Assembly (NCBI GenBank): GCA_036260415.1
Contig: DASZZX010000118.1
Coordinates: 1 to 21,014, forward strand
Source: DASZZX01 sp036260415
GTDB taxonomy: Bacteria > Actinomycetota > Nitriliruptoria > Nitriliruptorales > JAHWKO01
Reading direction: 5' to 3'
DNA: 21,014 nt
Position 1 is the stretch's first letter, and each line of letters opens with the position of its first letter. The notes under the pieces are model-generated. The model saw only the letters and a list, made by a program, of their open reading frames with translations, had not been told where the DNA came from and did not search any database. A program made the translations under genes and the position numbers. Below, in pieces: positions 13,144-20,798 of the stretch.

Positions 13144-14190
13144 GTGGCCCGGCGTAGCGCGGTCGGTCTCGACGTGGGCACCCACGCCGTCCACGTCGCG
13201 CAGGTGTCCCTGGAACGCGGCCAGCCTGTCGTCACCAACTTCGGTGGCGTGGCACTGCCCGAGAACGCCGTGCGCGAGGGCGAGGTCGTCGATGTCGACA
13301 CGGTGGCGGCAGCCATCAGCCAACTGTTCGCCGACGCCGGCATCAGGGACAGGCGTGTGCACATCGGCGTGTCCAACCAGCGCGTCGTGGTCCGCCAGGT
13401 CGATCTGCCGTACATGGACGAGGAGGAGCTGCGCGGCGCGCTGCGCTTCCAGGTCCAGGAGTACATCCCGATCCCGGTCGAGGAGGCAGAGCTCGACTTC
13501 CAGACGATGGACGAGTTCACCGGCGACGGCGGCGCCCGGATGTTGCGCGTCATGCTGGTCGCTGCCCACAGGGAGATGGTCGCCACGCACGTCGGTGCGG
13601 CGACGCGCGCGCGCCTGCGCCCGGTGAGCGTGGACCTCAACGCCTTCGCGGTGCTGCGCGCCCTGGTGCCCGACCCGGAGTCCGTCGCCGGGGGCGAGAT
13701 GCTGGTGGACGTCGGCGCCGGCGTCACCAACATCCTGGTGCACGAGCGCGGGGTGCCCCGCTTCGTGCGCATCCTGGTGCTCGGCGGCGGGCACATCACC
13801 GAGGCGCTCGTGGGCGGCCTGGCGGTCCCCTACCACGAGGCCGAGGCCACGAAGGCCCAGCGGGGTCTGGACACGGGCGACGACGAGACGGCACGCATCA
13901 TCGACGCCCGCGCCGACCAGTTCGTGGACGAGGTCCGCGGCTCGCTCGATTACTACCTGGCGCAGACCGGAACGGCCCAGGTGGCACGGGTCCTGCTGAC
14001 GGGTGGGGGCGCGAAGCTCCGGGGCCTCCCCGAGCGGCTGTCCGACACGCTGCGCATGCCGGTGGAGGTGGGCCACGCCTTCCAGGGGGTCCCCCCACGC
14101 GGCAGCGTCTACGGGCGCGAGGAGCTCGCCGAGGTGGAGCCGGTGCTCACGACGGCGATCGGGCTCGCGCTGGGAGGGCTGACCGCGTGA
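13144..14190 (+). CDS. pilM: Type IV pilus assembly ATPase-like protein PilM
   Basis: The 348-aa actin-like cytoplasmic protein joins the pilus alignment complex by binding the N-terminal tail of PilN. Visible actin-fold elements are phosphate-1 VGLDVGTHAVHVAQV (7-21), the family segment RQVDLPYMDEEELRGALRFQVQEYIPIPVEEAELDF (84-119), phosphate-2 LVDVGAGVTNILV (187-199) and the adenosine motif VLLTGGGAKLRGL (283-295). The reading frame is open further upstream, but the GTG at 13144 fits the family N-terminus and lies 5 nt after the HTH gene. Its stop overlaps the pilN GTG (GTGA), so expression is coupled. Length matches typical PilM (about 350). Confidence 0.95.
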   Translation: MARRSAVGLDVGTHAVHVAQVSLERGQPVVTNFGGVALPENAVREGEVVDVDTVAAAISQLFADAGIRDRRVHIGVSNQRVVVRQVDLPYMDEEELRGALRFQVQEYIPIPVEEAELDFQTMDEFTGDGGARMLRVMLVAAHREMVATHVGAATRARLRPVSVDLNAFAVLRALVPDPESVAGGEMLVDVGAGVTNILVHERGVPRFVRILVLGGGHITEALVGGLAVPYHEAEATKAQRGLDTGDDETARIIDARADQFVDEVRGSLDYYLAQTGTAQVARVLLTGGGAKLRGLPERLSDTLRMPVEVGHAFQGVPPRGSVYGREELAEVEPVLTTAIGLALGGLTA

Positions 14191-14831
14191 GCATCCGGGT
14201 CAACCTCCTACCCCGTGAGGAGCTGGAACGGGAACGGCGCCGGCGAGCGCTCGTGGGGCTCGGGGTCGCGGGCGGCGCGCTCGTGGTCGTGCTGGTGGGT
14301 CTCTACCTACTGCAGGCCGGGCGTGTCGACCGAGCGGAGGAGCAGCTGCGGGCCGCCGAGGAGCGACGCGGCCAGGTCCAGATGCAGGTGCGGGCGCTCG
14401 ACCAGTACGCCGACCTCGAACGCCGGCGCGACGAGGCGGTCGAGGTCGTCAAGGCGACCATGGCCGCCGACGTGACGTTCGCCGGCGTGCTGCAGGATCT
14501 CGCCGCGGTCATGCCCAACGAGGCCGCCATGACGGCTCTGACGGTCACCATGGCCGCGGCAGAGGGGGAGGGTGACCCGGCCGCGGAAGGGTTCGCGTTC
14601 GGTCCGAGCTCGGGCACGATCTCCGGCACCGGTGAGACCCTCCGTCAGCACGCTCCGGGCGTCGAGCGCTTCCTGCTTGAGTTCGACAAGATCGCGGCCT
14701 TCTTCAACGTCTTCCTCAACGACTCCACGCTCGACGAGGAGGGCATCACCGTGTTCACCTTCGAAGCCAACCTCGGCCCGGAGGTGTTCACCGGCCGCTA
14801 CGCCGACGGGCTGCCTGAGGAGCTGCGGTGA
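14187..14831 (+). CDS. pilN: Type IV pilus alignment protein PilN
   Basis: The 214-aa bitopic membrane protein carries the hallmark N-terminal tail IRVNLLPREE (3-12), which docks into PilM. It then has one transmembrane helix (about 22-43, VGLGVAGGALVVVLVGLYLLQ), a coiled-coil (about 45-85) and an extracytoplasmic ferredoxin-like domain. GTG start overlaps the pilM stop and its TGA overlaps the pilO GTG. It pairs with PilO to link the platform with the outer part of the machine. An acidic/glycine segment (125-150) interrupts the extracytoplasmic domain and is somewhat longer than usual. Confidence 0.92.
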   Translation: MSIRVNLLPREELERERRRRALVGLGVAGGALVVVLVGLYLLQAGRVDRAEEQLRAAEERRGQVQMQVRALDQYADLERRRDEAVEVVKATMAADVTFAGVLQDLAAVMPNEAAMTALTVTMAAAEGEGDPAAEGFAFGPSSGTISGTGETLRQHAPGVERFLLEFDKIAAFFNVFLNDSTLDEEGITVFTFEANLGPEVFTGRYADGLPEELR

Positions 14832-15484
14832 ACCGCCGGCTCGCACTGATCTCCGCTGGAGTGGCCGTGGTGCTGGTCCTGCTCTTCTACTTCCTCGGCT
14901 GGCGTCCCCAGAGCGAGGAGATCGCCGAGCTCGATGATCAGCGCGAGCAAGTGGAGGCCGAGACGGAGCGGCTGGAGGCGCGAGTCCGCGAGCTGGAGCG
15001 GGTGCAGGCGGACGCGCCCGCGGTCGAGGCGGCGATCGTGGCTGCCGATTCCATCGTGCCACGCGACCTGGCGTTGCCGAGCGCCCTGCGCCAGCTGCAG
15101 CTCGCAGCCGACGAGTCGGGCGCCACCTTGGTCACGGTGTCGGTGCCGTCACGCCCCGAGCCGGCCGACGGCGCGCCCGGGCTCGCGTCGATCCCGCTGA
15201 ACCTGCAGGCCACCGGCGGCTACTTCCAGCTGGTGGACTTCCTCCGCCGGGTCGAGGATCCGGCCATCAGCCCCCGCGGCATCGTCTGGGAGTCCATGAA
15301 CGTGACCGGGGCCCCAGACGACTACCCGACCCTCACCGCCAACGTGACCGGGCGGATGTACGCCGTGCTGCCGGTGCCACCGGAGCCGGCACCGTCGCCG
15401 TCGCCCGGTGCGACACCGGAAGGGGACGCAGCCACACCCGCCGAAGGAGGCGCGTCGCCGACGCCGCAGGAGACTTCCCCGTGA
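14828..15484 (+). CDS. pilO: Type IV pilus alignment protein PilO
   Basis: The 218-aa bitopic protein has a short cytoplasmic start, one membrane helix (about 5-24, LALISAGVAVVLVLLFYFLGW), a charged coiled-coil (30-62) and a PilO-type globular domain. The latter includes LPSALRQLQLAADESGATL and IPLNLQATGGYFQLVDFLRRVED, the classical PilO signature region. The tail (about 180-218) is proline/threonine/alanine-rich and probably disordered. The GTG overlaps the pilN stop. The stop itself overlaps a GTG that opens a 29-codon ORF. Confidence 0.92.
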   Translation: MNRRLALISAGVAVVLVLLFYFLGWRPQSEEIAELDDQREQVEAETERLEARVRELERVQADAPAVEAAIVAADSIVPRDLALPSALRQLQLAADESGATLVTVSVPSRPEPADGAPGLASIPLNLQATGGYFQLVDFLRRVEDPAISPRGIVWESMNVTGAPDDYPTLTANVTGRMYAVLPVPPEPAPSPSPGATPEGDAATPAEGGASPTPQETSP

Positions 15485-15570
15485 GCGGCGCCTTTCAGGA
15501 GCGCCGCGAGCGTCGCTGTCGTCGGTCGCGGGAGGCAGCGACGGAGGTGATGCCGGAGGTGGTCGGGTGA
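15481..15570 (+). CDS. Possible 29-aa coupled micro-ORF between pilO and the PilP-like gene
   Basis: A GTG at 15481 overlaps the pilO stop (GTGA at 15481-15484). The frame runs 29 codons to a TGA that overlaps the GTG of the next gene (GTGA at 15567-15570). The peptide is arginine/glutamate-rich (RRERRCRRSRE, residues 8-18) and unlike anything I recognise. Coupling at both ends is the same arrangement used by pilM-N-O, so ribosomes could translate straight through. It may serve only to keep coupling across the gap, or it may be a remnant. The next gene also has its own GGAGG box inside this ORF. Confidence 0.4.
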   Translation: MSGAFQERRERRCRRSREAATEVMPEVVG

Positions 15571-16235
15571 GCGAGCAGGAGACGGTCGTCGTCCAGGAGC
15601 CGCCGGCGAACCAGAGGCGGCTGCTGCTGATCGTGCTCGGGGTGGTCGTCGTGCTCGCGCTGCTGTGGCTGTTCGTGCTCGCACCGCTGCTGGCCGGCGA
15701 CGACGAGGAGCCCGAGGAGCCTGCCGCGGTCGTGCCGGAGGAGACCGAGGCACCGGAGCTGGCCCAGGCCACCCCATCGCCCGAGGTCACCGGGGACGCC
15801 GAGCAGCTGCCGGTCGAGACCTTCGAGGTGTTCCTTGCGCGCGACCCGTTCCGCCCCGTGCGGGCCGCACCGGACGCGGGAGGGGAGACCACCGGAGGGG
15901 GGACGACCGCAGGAGCGACCACCGGGGCCCCCACCACCGGTGGAGCACCGACCCCGGGGGCGCCCACGCCCGGGGGGCCCACCCCCGGCCCGCCGACGCA
16001 GGGGGGTGGCGAGTCCACCCGTGTGGAGGGCCGCGAGGTCGCCTTGATCGACGTGTTTGTCCAGGACGGCGTGGAACGCGCGGTCGTGCAGGTCGACGGG
16101 ACCGCATACGAGGTCGGTGAAGGTGACACGTTCGCGGAGAACTTCCGGGTGCTCAGCATCGACCCGCCCTGCGTGACCCTCCTGTTCGGCGACGACGCCT
16201 TCACCCTCTGCGAGGGCGACCGCGTGCTCAAGTAG
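15567..16235 (+). CDS. PilP/GspC-like pilus alignment-complex protein
   Basis: From the GTG at 15567 (GGAGGT 6 nt upstream) the product is 222 aa. It has one membrane helix (19-42), an acidic proline-rich spacer (44-75), the short motif FEVFLARDPFRP (86-97), a 40-residue low-complexity Gly/Thr/Pro linker (105-149), and a small beta-rich domain (155-222) with two cysteines (202, 215). This domain (VALIDVFVQDGVERAVVQVDGTAYEVGEGD, then FRVLSID and VTLLFGDDAFTLCEGDRV) resembles the homology region of GspC and PilP-type proteins. In Gram-negatives these link PilN/O to the secretin; with no secretin here, it may instead bind a cell-wall or pseudopilin partner. Position after pilO is the classic pilP position. 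Confidence 0.75.
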   Translation: MSEQETVVVQEPPANQRRLLLIVLGVVVVLALLWLFVLAPLLAGDDEEPEEPAAVVPEETEAPELAQATPSPEVTGDAEQLPVETFEVFLARDPFRPVRAAPDAGGETTGGGTTAGATTGAPTTGGAPTPGAPTPGGPTPGPPTQGGGESTRVEGREVALIDVFVQDGVERAVVQVDGTAYEVGEGDTFAENFRVLSIDPPCVTLLFGDDAFTLCEGDRVLK

Positions 16236-16240
16236 CCGGC

Positions 16241-16268
16241 TCAACCGCCCCGGGCTGCCCGCCGATAA
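16241..16268 (+). promoter_or_regulatory. Sigma-28-like promoter of the minor pilin operon
   Basis: TCAA (16241-16244) is followed by 16 nt and a perfect GCCGATAA (16261-16268), starting 6 nt after the PilP-like gene's stop. Transcription would begin near 16275, about 31 nt before the first minor pilin start. It would separate minor pilin expression from the pilMNO unit. Confidence 0.7.
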
Positions 16269-16305
16269 CTCTCCGGAGTCGACCAGTCCCGGAGAACCGC
16301 ACGCG

Positions 16306-17580
16306 GTGCTGCACGGAATAACGCGCGAGGAAGCCGGCATCTCGCTGGTCGAGATGATGATCGGCCTGTTCATCCTCGCTGTGGTCCTCGCCGCACTCGC
16401 CAACACCACCATCACTTCGCTGGCCTCGATCGCGGACGACGAGCGGCGCTCGTGGGCGAACCAGGTCGCCGGCGAGATGATCGAGCAGCTGCAGTCGCGT
16501 GAGTGGAGCGGCGTCGGCTTCTACCAGAGCGACGCCGCCAGCAGCGCCGAGGGCGCCCCGGTCGTCATCGGCGACGTGCGGCCGGCCAGCCAGCAAGGAA
16601 CGTCCCCTCACCCGGACGGGTGCACCTACGCCGAGGCAGCGTCGGCGGATGCGACACCCTTGCCGTTCGAGTCCGTCGAGCGGCAGGGCACCTGCTACGA
16701 CCTCCAGCGGCACATCGTCTGGGACGCCGATTCGGACGGCAACGACTTCAAGCGGTTCGTGGTCGAGGTGAGCTGGCAGCTACGTGGCCGCACCTTGTCG
16801 ATCCGCCAGTCCGCGACCCGGGCACCCGACCCCGGGAACCTGGTGCGCTTCTTCAGCGTCCAGTTGCAGACCAGCACCGACAAGGTCGCCTACACCACCA
16901 ACGCGTCGACCGGCACGACCACGGCCAGCCCGCCGAGCCTGTCGTTCGTCGCGACCAGCAGCGCGCCCGCGGTCTCGTCGCCGAGCGTCAAGTGGATCCA
17001 CCCCAGCGACGGGTCGGTCAACGACCTGGGATGGGTGCCGACCTCGGCCGACGGCGGGCTGACGTGGACCTTCGGACCCAACAGCAGCATGCTGCCGTCC
17101 CTCCCCGAGGGCGATGTCCAGTTCTACGTCGTCGCGCAGGCGCTCGACACCGTGGCGACCGCCGAGTCGGAGAAGGCCACCATCCGCTTCTCCTACGACA
17201 CCACCGCGTCCATCGCCGTCAACTCCTTCACGCTCACGCAGACCAAGGCCAACGGCACATCGGTCCCCCCGATCTGCGTCAACGCTTCCAACTTCAAGCC
17301 GCAGCCGTCACTGGTCATCGACGCCAACATCAAGGGTCTGTCCAGCGGTGACAACAGCCGCGTCAAGTTCCGTTGGACCGGGCAGACCACCCCGGTGCTG
17401 GCCGCCTACCAGGCGCCCAACGGGGCCGGCGACGGCGCGGTCTTCCGGCTGACCATCAACAACAACTTCACGTTCACCCCTGGGAGCACCGTCACCTTCG
17501 AGGTTTGGCTGGACGACGCGCTGTTCTGGACCGGCTCCACGAGCTACGCGGTGACCGGCTCGGGGGTGGGCGCATGCTGA
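16306..17580 (+). CDS. Minor pilin/pseudopilin (PilV-like) with large C-terminal domain
   Basis: The 424-aa protein has an 11-residue leader ending EEAG, then ISLVEMMIGLFILAVVLAALANTTITSL. PilD would cut before Ile12, and Glu16 is mature Glu5. Residues 30-185 look like a pseudopilin head with two cysteines (106, 130). From about 210 to the end there are two beta-rich, serine/threonine-rich stretches that look like immunoglobulin-type or similar domains (for example PSVKWIHPSDGSVNDLGW and VKFRWTGQTTPVLAAYQAP). Most PilV proteins are 150-200 aa, so the extra 230 residues suggest a tip-exposed binding or adhesive part. The GTG start has a GGAG box 12 nt away, which is long. Its stop overlaps the next gene (ATGCTGA). 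Confidence 0.85.
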   Translation: MLHGITREEAGISLVEMMIGLFILAVVLAALANTTITSLASIADDERRSWANQVAGEMIEQLQSREWSGVGFYQSDAASSAEGAPVVIGDVRPASQQGTSPHPDGCTYAEAASADATPLPFESVERQGTCYDLQRHIVWDADSDGNDFKRFVVEVSWQLRGRTLSIRQSATRAPDPGNLVRFFSVQLQTSTDKVAYTTNASTGTTTASPPSLSFVATSSAPAVSSPSVKWIHPSDGSVNDLGWVPTSADGGLTWTFGPNSSMLPSLPEGDVQFYVVAQALDTVATAESEKATIRFSYDTTASIAVNSFTLTQTKANGTSVPPICVNASNFKPQPSLVIDANIKGLSSGDNSRVKFRWTGQTTPVLAAYQAPNGAGDGAVFRLTINNNFTFTPGSTVTFEVWLDDALFWTGSTSYAVTGSGVGAC

Positions 17581-18209
17581 CCGCGCGCGGCGGGACCCAT
17601 CAGTTCTCGCCTGACGAGTCGGGGCTGACGCTGGTGGAGCTGCTCGTCGTGCTGGTGATTGTCGGCGTGGCCACCGCGATCGCGACCGCCACCATGATCG
17701 ACAGCCTCGGCGCCACCCGCCGCGCCGACGAGCGGATCCAGGCGCTGACCGAGGTGCAGACCGCGTCGCGGCGTCTCACCCGCGAGATCCGGGTCGCGGA
17801 CGGGGCGGCGTACCCCGCCACGGCGGACGGCGAGATCCTCGTGGGTGACAGCGACGAGATCCAGGTCGACGTGTACCGGGCCGGCACGCGCATCCGCTTC
17901 CGCTACTACACCGCGACGGTCGGAGGTGTCGAGGTGCTGCGCGAGCAGCAGACCGTCTTCTCGCCGCCCACGAGCAGCAGCGGGGCCGTCGGGACAGCCC
18001 GCACCGTCGTGGAGCGCCTCGCCAACGGGTCCAACGGGACGCCGGTCTTCGTCTACCTCACCGAGGACGGGGTGACCGCCCCCGACGGCGACGGCGACGG
18101 CTCCCCGGAGGAGGTCGCCCGTGTCCAGATCACCTTGGTGCGCGCTCTCCCCGAGCAGAGCGACATCACGATCGATACCGCCGTGGGCCTGCGCAACGCC
18201 CGTGGCTGA
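17574..18209 (+). CDS. Minor pilin/pseudopilin (PilW/GspJ-like)
   Basis: Starting at the ATG at 17574, which overlaps the preceding stop, the product is 211 aa. A 17-residue leader ends DESG, followed by LTLVELLVVLVIVGVATAIATATM, with Glu at mature position 5 (residue 22). The head contains TASRRLTREIRVADG, a segment typical of PilW/GspJ-like pseudopilins that sit in the initiating tip complex. A short acidic DGDGDGSPEE stretch near 177-186 could bind calcium, as in some pseudopilins, but this is only a composition hint. It is translationally coupled to its upstream neighbour and followed after 13 nt by the PilX-like gene. Confidence 0.87.
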   Translation: MLTARGGTHQFSPDESGLTLVELLVVLVIVGVATAIATATMIDSLGATRRADERIQALTEVQTASRRLTREIRVADGAAYPATADGEILVGDSDEIQVDVYRAGTRIRFRYYTATVGGVEVLREQQTVFSPPTSSSGAVGTARTVVERLANGSNGTPVFVYLTEDGVTAPDGDGDGSPEEVARVQITLVRALPEQSDITIDTAVGLRNARG

Positions 18210-18222
18210 CCAGGAGACCAGC

Positions 18223-19554
18223 ATGCCGCCGGCCGCCATCCGCGACGAGCGAGGGTCGCTCCCGCTCGCCCTCCTGGCCACCATCGTGGTCGCCGGCCTC
18301 GTCACGGTGCTCGTGGCACGGACCATCGCCGGGCGCGAGTCCACCCGCAGCGACCGCGACTTCACCGACGCCCTCCACGTCGCCGACGCCGGCGTGCAGG
18401 CGGCCATGGTCTACCTGAACCAGCACAGCCTCCTCGACGCCGGCTTCGACCAGCTCGCGCCGGACGGCGTCGTGGACGGCAGGTACGTGTCCACCGTCGA
18501 CGGGCGCACCTACACGGTCACGTGGAGCGGCAGCGGGAGCGACTGGGAGATCACCTCCGTCTCCGAGGTCGACGGCGTCGACCGCGAGGTGGTCGCCGCG
18601 GCCGAGGAGAAGCCGCTGTTCTCCCACGCTCTGTACGCCAAGCGTGGGATCGCGTTCAGCGGCGCCAACACCACCGACTCCTACAACGCGACCACCTGGT
18701 GCACCAGGCGTGGGTACGTCGGCACCGACGGGGCGCTGGAGTTCACCGGTCTGGCCCCGGCCGGCAGCTGCCACGAGAGCTACAAGAAGGTCACGGTCGA
18801 CCAGTCGTTCCTGTACGACTGCGGTGACCTCGCCGTCGCAGCCTGCGAGGCGTCCACCACGACCGCTGGCGAACCTCGCTGCGAGCATGCCGGCGGGGAG
18901 AACTGCACGTTCCCGCCGACCTACCCCAAGGGTCCGCTGGACGCGGTGAGCGAGCCCTTCCGGCTCACGCCGGAATCGGAGTTGCAGAAGATCATCGACG
19001 AGACCGCTGTCTGCGAAGCAGCCGGGTGGAACGACACCACGCCGAGCGTCACGCAGAGCACCGGTGGGGTGTGGGTGACCGCCAACGGCAACACCATCCC
19101 GGCCTACACCGGGGCCGGGCGCGACTTCTGGTGCGTGACCAGCCTCAAGTTCGGCGGCGACACCACCGTCACCCGCGGGGCGTCGGGGCAGCCCGTCCGC
19201 ATCTACGTCAAGGGCGGCACCATCGAGGTGGCCGGAACCGGCACCAGGGTCAACTGCCCCGGCTGCACCCACACCAACTACCGCGCGACCAGGCCGGACG
19301 CCGGCGCGTTGATCGTCGTCAGCCTCGGCGCCTCCACGTTCCGCATCGCCGACCCCCAGGTGCAGCTGGCCGCCGGGGTCTACGCCCCGAACGCGATCTG
19401 CGACGGCCCGGCCGGTGCCGACATCTACGGAGCGGCCGTCTGCGAGATCGTCGACAACGTGGGGAACTGGAACTTCCACTACGACGAGCGGCTGGGGGAC
19501 GCGGGCGCCACCGGGGTGTTCGGGATCGCGTCCTACCGCGAGGAGCTCGGCTGA
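18223..19554 (+). CDS. PilX-like minor pilin with long cysteine-rich domain
   Basis: The ATG at 18223 has an AGGAG box 6 nt upstream and gives 443 aa. An 11-residue leader ends ERG and is followed by SLPLALLATIVVAGLVTVLVARTIAGRE, without the mature Glu5. That absence and the DALHVADAGVQAAMVYLN segment (49-66) are usual for PilX-type and related minor pilins. The rest (about 370 residues) is large for PilX, rich in Ser, Thr and Gly, and contains 12 cysteines, suggesting several disulfides outside the cell. I do not recognise the C-terminal domain. It could be a tip or surface module working with the PilV-like protein. It is the last gene of the minor pilin unit; aroC follows after 56 nt. Confidence 0.8.
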   Translation: MPPAAIRDERGSLPLALLATIVVAGLVTVLVARTIAGRESTRSDRDFTDALHVADAGVQAAMVYLNQHSLLDAGFDQLAPDGVVDGRYVSTVDGRTYTVTWSGSGSDWEITSVSEVDGVDREVVAAAEEKPLFSHALYAKRGIAFSGANTTDSYNATTWCTRRGYVGTDGALEFTGLAPAGSCHESYKKVTVDQSFLYDCGDLAVAACEASTTTAGEPRCEHAGGENCTFPPTYPKGPLDAVSEPFRLTPESELQKIIDETAVCEAAGWNDTTPSVTQSTGGVWVTANGNTIPAYTGAGRDFWCVTSLKFGGDTTVTRGASGQPVRIYVKGGTIEVAGTGTRVNCPGCTHTNYRATRPDAGALIVVSLGASTFRIADPQVQLAAGVYAPNAICDGPAGADIYGAAVCEIVDNVGNWNFHYDERLGDAGATGVFGIASYREELG

Positions 19555-19610
19555 CACGCCGTTGACCGCTCGGCCGTAGGCTGCCGCCGAGGACGGACCG
19601 GGGAGGCGGT

Positions 19611-20798
19611 GTGCGGCGGCTGCGATACCTCACGGCCGGCGAGTCGCACGGTCCCGCCCTGGTCGCGGTCTGCGAGGGGCTGCCCGCCGGGCTGAGCGTC
19701 ACCCGCGCGGCACTGAGCCGTGAGCTGGCCCGACGCCGGCTGGGCTACGGGCGCAGCCCCAGGATGCGTTTCGAGGAGGACCGCCTCGAGCTGCTCGGCG
19801 GCGTCCGCCACGGACGCACGCTGGGCTCGCCCGTCGCGGTCGTGATCCACAACACCGAGTGGCCCAAGTGGGCCGAGGCCATGTCGCCCGACCCCCCGGC
19901 CGACCCCGCAGCCGTGGCCGCGACCGGGCGGGGGCGCCCGCTGACCCGTCCCCGGCCCGGCCACGCCGACCTCGTGGCCACGCTCAAGTACGGCTACGAC
20001 GACGTGCGCGACGCCTTGGAGCGCGCCAGCGCCCGCGAGACGGCCGCCCGCACCGCGGTCGGCGCCCTCGCCAAGCTCCTGCTCGCCGAGGTCGGCGTCA
20101 CCGTGGTCAGCCACGTGGTCGACATCGGCGGCGAACGGGTCGGACCGGACGCGCCCGCCCCCGGCGCCGACGACCTCGAACGCGTGGACGCCAGCGAGGT
20201 CCGCACCCTCGACCCCGACGCGGAAGCGCGCATGACCGCCCGCATCGACGCGGCGGTGGACGCCAACTCCAGCGTGGGCGGGGTCGTGGAGGTCATCGCG
20301 CACGGCCTGCCGCCCGGCCTGGGTAGCCACGTCCACTGGGACCGCAAGCTCGACACCCGCCTGGCCGCCGCCTGCATGTCGGTGCAGGCGATGAAGGGGG
20401 TCGGCGTCGGACTGGGGTTCGACCTCGCCGCCACGCCTGGCCACGAGGCCCACGACGAGATCGTGCACGAGGACGGGGGCTACCGGCGCCGCACCAACCG
20501 GGCCGGTGGGCTCGAGGCCGGCGTCACCACCGGCGAGCCGCTGGTCGTGCGCGTGGCCATGAAGCCGCTGTCCAGCCTGACCCGGCCGCTGACGACGGTG
20601 GACCTGGCGACCGGCGAACCGGCCGAGGCCATCACCCAGCGCGCGGACGTCTGCGCCGTGCCGCGCGCCGGGGTGGTACTGGAGGCGGTCGTCGCGATCG
20701 AGCTGGCCGACGCGCTGCTGGAGAAGACCGGCGGGGACACGGTCGCCGAGGTCCGGCGCAGCCTGGCGGCCTACGTCGACGACCTGCGCACGCGCTGA
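19611..20798 (+). CDS. aroC: Chorismate synthase
   Basis: The 395-aa enzyme converts 5-enolpyruvylshikimate-3-phosphate to chorismate, the last shikimate pathway step, using reduced FMN. Family signatures are all present: LTAGESHGPALVAVCEGLPAGL (7-28), RRRLGYGRSPRMRFEEDRLELLGGVRHGRTLGSPVAVVIHNTEW, RPRPGHADL, RASARETAARTAVGALAKLLL, and NRAGGLEAGVTTGEPLVVRVAMKP near the C-terminal third. The GTG start has a GGGGAGG box 4 nt upstream. Length is normal for actinobacterial AroC. Its stop shares a base with the aroK start (TGATG). It is unrelated to the pili in function; such adjacency is likely a stable chromosomal arrangement. Confidence 0.98.
   Translation: MRRLRYLTAGESHGPALVAVCEGLPAGLSVTRAALSRELARRRLGYGRSPRMRFEEDRLELLGGVRHGRTLGSPVAVVIHNTEWPKWAEAMSPDPPADPAAVAATGRGRPLTRPRPGHADLVATLKYGYDDVRDALERASARETAARTAVGALAKLLLAEVGVTVVSHVVDIGGERVGPDAPAPGADDLERVDASEVRTLDPDAEARMTARIDAAVDANSSVGGVVEVIAHGLPPGLGSHVHWDRKLDTRLAAACMSVQAMKGVGVGLGFDLAATPGHEAHDEIVHEDGGYRRRTNRAGGLEAGVTTGEPLVVRVAMKPLSSLTRPLTTVDLATGEPAEAITQRADVCAVPRAGVVLEAVVAIELADALLEKTGGDTVAEVRRSLAAYVDDLRTR

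Noticed and set aside
18166..19557. 463-aa minus-strand ORF
   Set aside because: Antisense shadow of the PilX-like gene, made of G/V/D/A-rich low-information sequence.
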